This document shows, one piece after another, positions 61,597-64,000 of a DNA stretch of 64,000 bases (the stretch's first letter is position 1; every line of letters starts with the position of its first letter). Position numbers and translations under genes: made by a program. The stretch covers positions 213,158 through 277,157 of the forward strand of contig NZ_PVNO01000005.1 of assembly GCF_002993325.1 (NCBI RefSeq), in the 5' to 3' direction. Source of the DNA: Alteromonas gracilis. GTDB lineage: Bacteria > Pseudomonadota > Gammaproteobacteria > Enterobacterales > Alteromonadaceae. Below the pieces are notes generated by a model. That model was not told the origin of the DNA. It made no database searches and was given only the letters and a program-made list of their open reading frames with translations.

Positions 61597-62364
61597 ATGA
61601 ATAAAACACTCGTGGCTTTAACTGTAGCATTGCTTACGCCGTTTTTTGCATGTGCTGCAACAGATGAAGATGCAGAGAAAAGCGAATCGCGTTTAACACG
61701 CGAACAACAGGCCGCCAAAACAGAAGTTTGGGAGCCGGTTCCTGAAGTGGTTTCTTTTGATAAGGCAGGTGTACCCTCTGATGCGATAGCTTTAATAGGT
61801 AATGACTTGTCAAACTGGACGTCATTAAAAGGAGATGAGGCTAAGTGGACGCTGGAAAACGGTGTACTAACAGTGATGCCAGGAACGGGTGACATCAAAA
61901 CAAGTACTGAGTTTTGTGATATTCAGTTGCACGTAGAGTGGAAAGTACCGCAACCAGAGGCGGATATGGAAGGACAGCAGCGCAACAATAGCGGTATCTT
62001 CCTTCAGCAGCGATATGAAATTCAAGTATTGGACTCATATCAGAATAAGACCTATCCCAATGGACAAGCGGCGAGTGTGTACAAGCAAACCATTCCTTTG
62101 GTCAATGCTATGAAGGCCCCCGGTGAATGGCAAACTTATGACATCATATATAAAGCACCCACTTTTAATGGTGAAAAGCTGGCAACGAAGGGCTATGTTA
62201 CCGTAATACATAACGGGGTGGTGGTTCAGAATCATACTGAGATCCAAGGTACAACTGAATGGATCGGTGCGCCTGAATATAAAGCTCACGGATGCGCACC
62301 GCTTCAATTACAAGACCACGGCAACTTAGTAAGCTTTAAAAATATGTGGGTAAGACCGCTTTAA
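61597..62364 (+). CDS. DUF1080 (3-keto-disaccharide hydrolase) protein, exported
   Basis: 255 residues from the ATG at 61597, chosen because MNKTLVALTVALLTPFFACA is a clean Sec signal peptide; AAAAGGG lies 9 nt upstream. A GTG/ATG pair at 61564-61569 would add 10-11 residues. The DUF1080 lectin-like fold is visible in NDLSNWTSLKG, NNSGIFLQQRYEIQVLDS, PGEWQTYDIIYKAP, VVVQNHTEIQG and LQDHGNLVSFKNMWVRPL. Family members cleave glycosidic bonds of 3-keto-glycosides. It should act after the GMC dehydrogenase in the periplasm. Its stop overlaps the convergent alcohol dehydrogenase gene. Confidence 0.92.
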   Translation: MNKTLVALTVALLTPFFACAATDEDAEKSESRLTREQQAAKTEVWEPVPEVVSFDKAGVPSDAIALIGNDLSNWTSLKGDEAKWTLENGVLTVMPGTGDIKTSTEFCDIQLHVEWKVPQPEADMEGQQRNNSGIFLQQRYEIQVLDSYQNKTYPNGQAASVYKQTIPLVNAMKAPGEWQTYDIIYKAPTFNGEKLATKGYVTVIHNGVVVQNHTEIQGTTEWIGAPEYKAHGCAPLQLQDHGNLVSFKNMWVRPL

Positions 62365-63509
62365 AACGCAAGCCGGTAGATATCTTCAATCTCTTCAATA
62401 CTCAATTGCTTGGGGTTGTTGCGAAGAAGGCGAGTTACTTTACTCGCCTCTTCTGCTAATTCCGTTACACAAGAAGGCGAAATATTAAAGTGGGTGAGTG
62501 AAGCGGGAATACCGACATCGCGACACAGTTTTTCTATAGCAGTTAATAACAGCTTAACGGCCTCTTCTTTTGAGTGGTGGCGCTCACATACCTTTAGAAG
62601 CTTAGCCACACAGTAGAGTTTGTCTTGGCAGAACGGCGCATTTACTTTTAAGACATGGGGTAGCATAACAGCGTTACTCATACCATGTGATAAATGAAAC
62701 CTACCGCCTAACGGATAAGCCAATGCATGTACCGCACCTACGCCCGCATTTCCAAACGCAAGGCCAGCCATTAAACTGCCGGTGGCCATATCTTCACGTG
62801 CAGATAAGTTTTCTCCATTATTATAAGCGTGATGTAGTGAATTAAAGATAAGCTTTAGTGCTTTTTCTGCGAGGGCGTCAGTAATCGGGCTGGCATTAAC
62901 ACTTATGTACGCTTCAAGGGCGTGAACAAATGCATCTATACCGCTCGCTGCTGTTATAGACGGCGGGCACGTTTTTGTCATCTCTGGTGCAACAATAGCA
63001 ACATCGGGTAATAAGCAGTGACTAACAATGCCTTTCTTCATTTGTGCTATCGGGTCAGACAAGATAGCTATGTTAGTAACTTCCGAGCCGGTTCCGGCGG
63101 TAGTAGGAATGACGATTAGAGGTAGGCGTCGTTTCGAAAGCGTATTCTCACCGAATAGTTCGCTTAGTCTTCCAGTGTAGTTATAGGTAGCTGCGAGTAC
63201 TTTTGCGCTATCAATAGCACTGCCTCCGCCAAGGGCAATGATTCCGTCAACCTTATTCTCACGAAGCACCGTTAACTTAGCTTCTATAATATTAACCTCT
63301 GGTTCAGGTGGAATGTCATCGATAATAAGTAATGGCGAAGAGGGGATTAATTTCAGTACTTGATCAAGAAGACCTGAAGAAGAAACACCTTTATCAGTCA
63401 CAATGGCGCAGTCTCTGATAGACAGTCGCGCCATCTCATCTGCCAGTGCCTTTATAGAACCAAGACCCGTAATGAGTTTTCCTGCGGTTTTAAACTCTGA
63501 AACTTTCAT
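62361..63509 (-). CDS. Iron-containing alcohol dehydrogenase
   Basis: 382 residues. The NAD-binding motif is GIIALGGGSAIDSAK, followed by PTTAGTGSEVTN. Metal ligands are expected at Asp/His in GIDAFVHALEAY and the two His in VGAVHALAYPLGGRFHLSHG. It oxidises or reduces an alcohol/aldehyde; the substrate is unknown. AGGAA lies 7 nt before the ATG. Its 3' end overlaps the DUF1080 gene by 4 nt in a convergent arrangement, so it is not part of that operon. Confidence 0.93.
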   Translation of the reverse strand: MKVSEFKTAGKLITGLGSIKALADEMARLSIRDCAIVTDKGVSSSGLLDQVLKLIPSSPLLIIDDIPPEPEVNIIEAKLTVLRENKVDGIIALGGGSAIDSAKVLAATYNYTGRLSELFGENTLSKRRLPLIVIPTTAGTGSEVTNIAILSDPIAQMKKGIVSHCLLPDVAIVAPEMTKTCPPSITAASGIDAFVHALEAYISVNASPITDALAEKALKLIFNSLHHAYNNGENLSAREDMATGSLMAGLAFGNAGVGAVHALAYPLGGRFHLSHGMSNAVMLPHVLKVNAPFCQDKLYCVAKLLKVCERHHSKEEAVKLLLTAIEKLCRDVGIPASLTHFNISPSCVTELAEEASKVTRLLRNNPKQLSIEEIEDIYRLAF

Positions 63510-63696
63510 AGTGAGTTCCTAATTAGAGCGTACAGTTAAGTAGTTACGTGGTACTTAATTTATAGTACAAACCAGCAGTTACCACTTAACTAACCTTATA
63601 GATGATTAAAAGCATGGTTAATTCGTAGGTAAAATGAACGTTTTGAGTGTTGTTTGTGCAAACGATCGAAAAATAAGGTTTTTTTTAAAATAAGTG

Positions 63697-63724
63697 TTGA
63701 CGTGAGCGCTCATTTCCCTAAAAT
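63697..63724 (+). promoter_or_regulatory. rrn promoter P1
   Basis: TTGACG (63697-63702) and TAAAAT (63719-63724), 16-bp spacing, preceded by an A/T-rich UP-element-like stretch (63670-63694). Confidence 0.78.
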
Positions 63725-63848
63725 GCGCATCCGCTTCGGGGGAAAAGCAAAACAGCAACCCTCCTGAAGTAAGTCTCTACTACCTTTATAGGCCAGTAAA
63801 GACGGGAGTTTAGAAGAAACGCTTCAGAAAATAAATTTTCAAAAAGTG

Positions 63849-63876
63849 TTGACAACGAAAACTTCCAGCGTATAAT
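63849..63876 (+). promoter_or_regulatory. rrn promoter P2
   Basis: TTGACA (63849-63854) and TATAAT (63871-63876), both consensus, 16-bp spacing, followed by a GC-rich discriminator (gcgcacc) of the stringently controlled type. Confidence 0.88.
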
Positions 63877-64000
63877 GCGCACCTCACTCGGACAGGGTGA
63901 ATCACTAAGAAGCAACGGCTTCTAGTGAATAGCAGCGACGCTGCTACGTTCTTTAACAATTTAGACAAGACAATCTGTGTGGGCACTCGTTAAGAGTGTC
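63877..64000 (+). promoter_or_regulatory. rRNA operon leader with boxA; 16S gene lies beyond the window
   Basis: Two hairpins (actaagaagc...gcttctagt, 63903-63927; agcagc-gac-gctgct, 63931-63945) precede a boxA-like gttctttaacaatt (63948-63961). The following text is nearly the same as the E. coli rrn leader (gacaatctgtgtgggcactc). The 16S rRNA gene should start shortly after position 64000. Confidence 0.9.

Overview
This window looks like chromosomal DNA of a marine gammaproteobacterium of the Alteromonas type. ArcA, RsmC, TrmB, MutY, YggX and the start of an rrn leader are all close to their enterobacterial counterparts. The gene mix fits that group: a TonB-dependent receptor, LacI-controlled sugar loci, a DUF1080/GMC oxidoreductase locus and a periplasmic-sensor hybrid two-component protein. 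The taxonomic call is inference from gene content. No integrase, transposase, phage gene or CRISPR array is visible.

Region by region. 1-4 kb: a partial AraC-family regulator, divergent from lacZ. 4-13 kb: housekeeping genes (arcA, an orphan sensor kinase, glgA, rsmC-trmB-hydrolase, mutY-yggX) and tRNA-Phe, whose 3' end is followed by a 120-bp tandem repeat that copies the last 19 nt of the tRNA. 13-36 kb: two complete chemosensory operons in direct tandem, each ordered MCP-cheY-cheA-cheW-PAS receptor-cheR-cheD-cheB. This is the gene order of the Pseudomonas aeruginosa Che2 (F7-type) cluster. The second copy has two PAS receptors: the first carries a nonsense codon and is followed by a terminator. 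36-44 kb: a small secreted protein, a HAD dehalogenase-like protein and a probable trehalose locus (TonB receptor, LacI regulator, MFS permease, GH37 trehalase) with near-identical LacI-type operators. 44-52 kb: a degenerate GGDEF protein that keeps its c-di-GMP inhibitory-site motif, an EamA transporter, a HAD phosphatase, an unlisted 50-residue double-glycine-leader peptide gene, and, divergent from it, a 1280-residue hybrid two-component regulator with Gln in place of the phospho-accepting His. 52-62 kb: a LacI-controlled locus for oxidation and cleavage of a glycoside through 3-keto sugars (Gfo/Idh/MocA dehydrogenase, three TIM-barrel isomerases, MFS permease, GMC dehydrogenase with its TAT small subunit, DUF1080 protein). 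62-64 kb: an iron-dependent alcohol dehydrogenase and the P1/P2 promoters and leader of an rRNA operon that begins beyond the window.

The best leads are the double-glycine peptide next to the His-less hybrid regulator, the tRNA-Phe tail repeats (an architecture like the rtT repeats of E. coli tyrT), and the duplicated chemosensory operon with its decayed receptor, repeated FGFF motifs in the CheA linkers and exact 366-bp PAS repeats. All functional statements come from reading motifs by eye; no database search was run.
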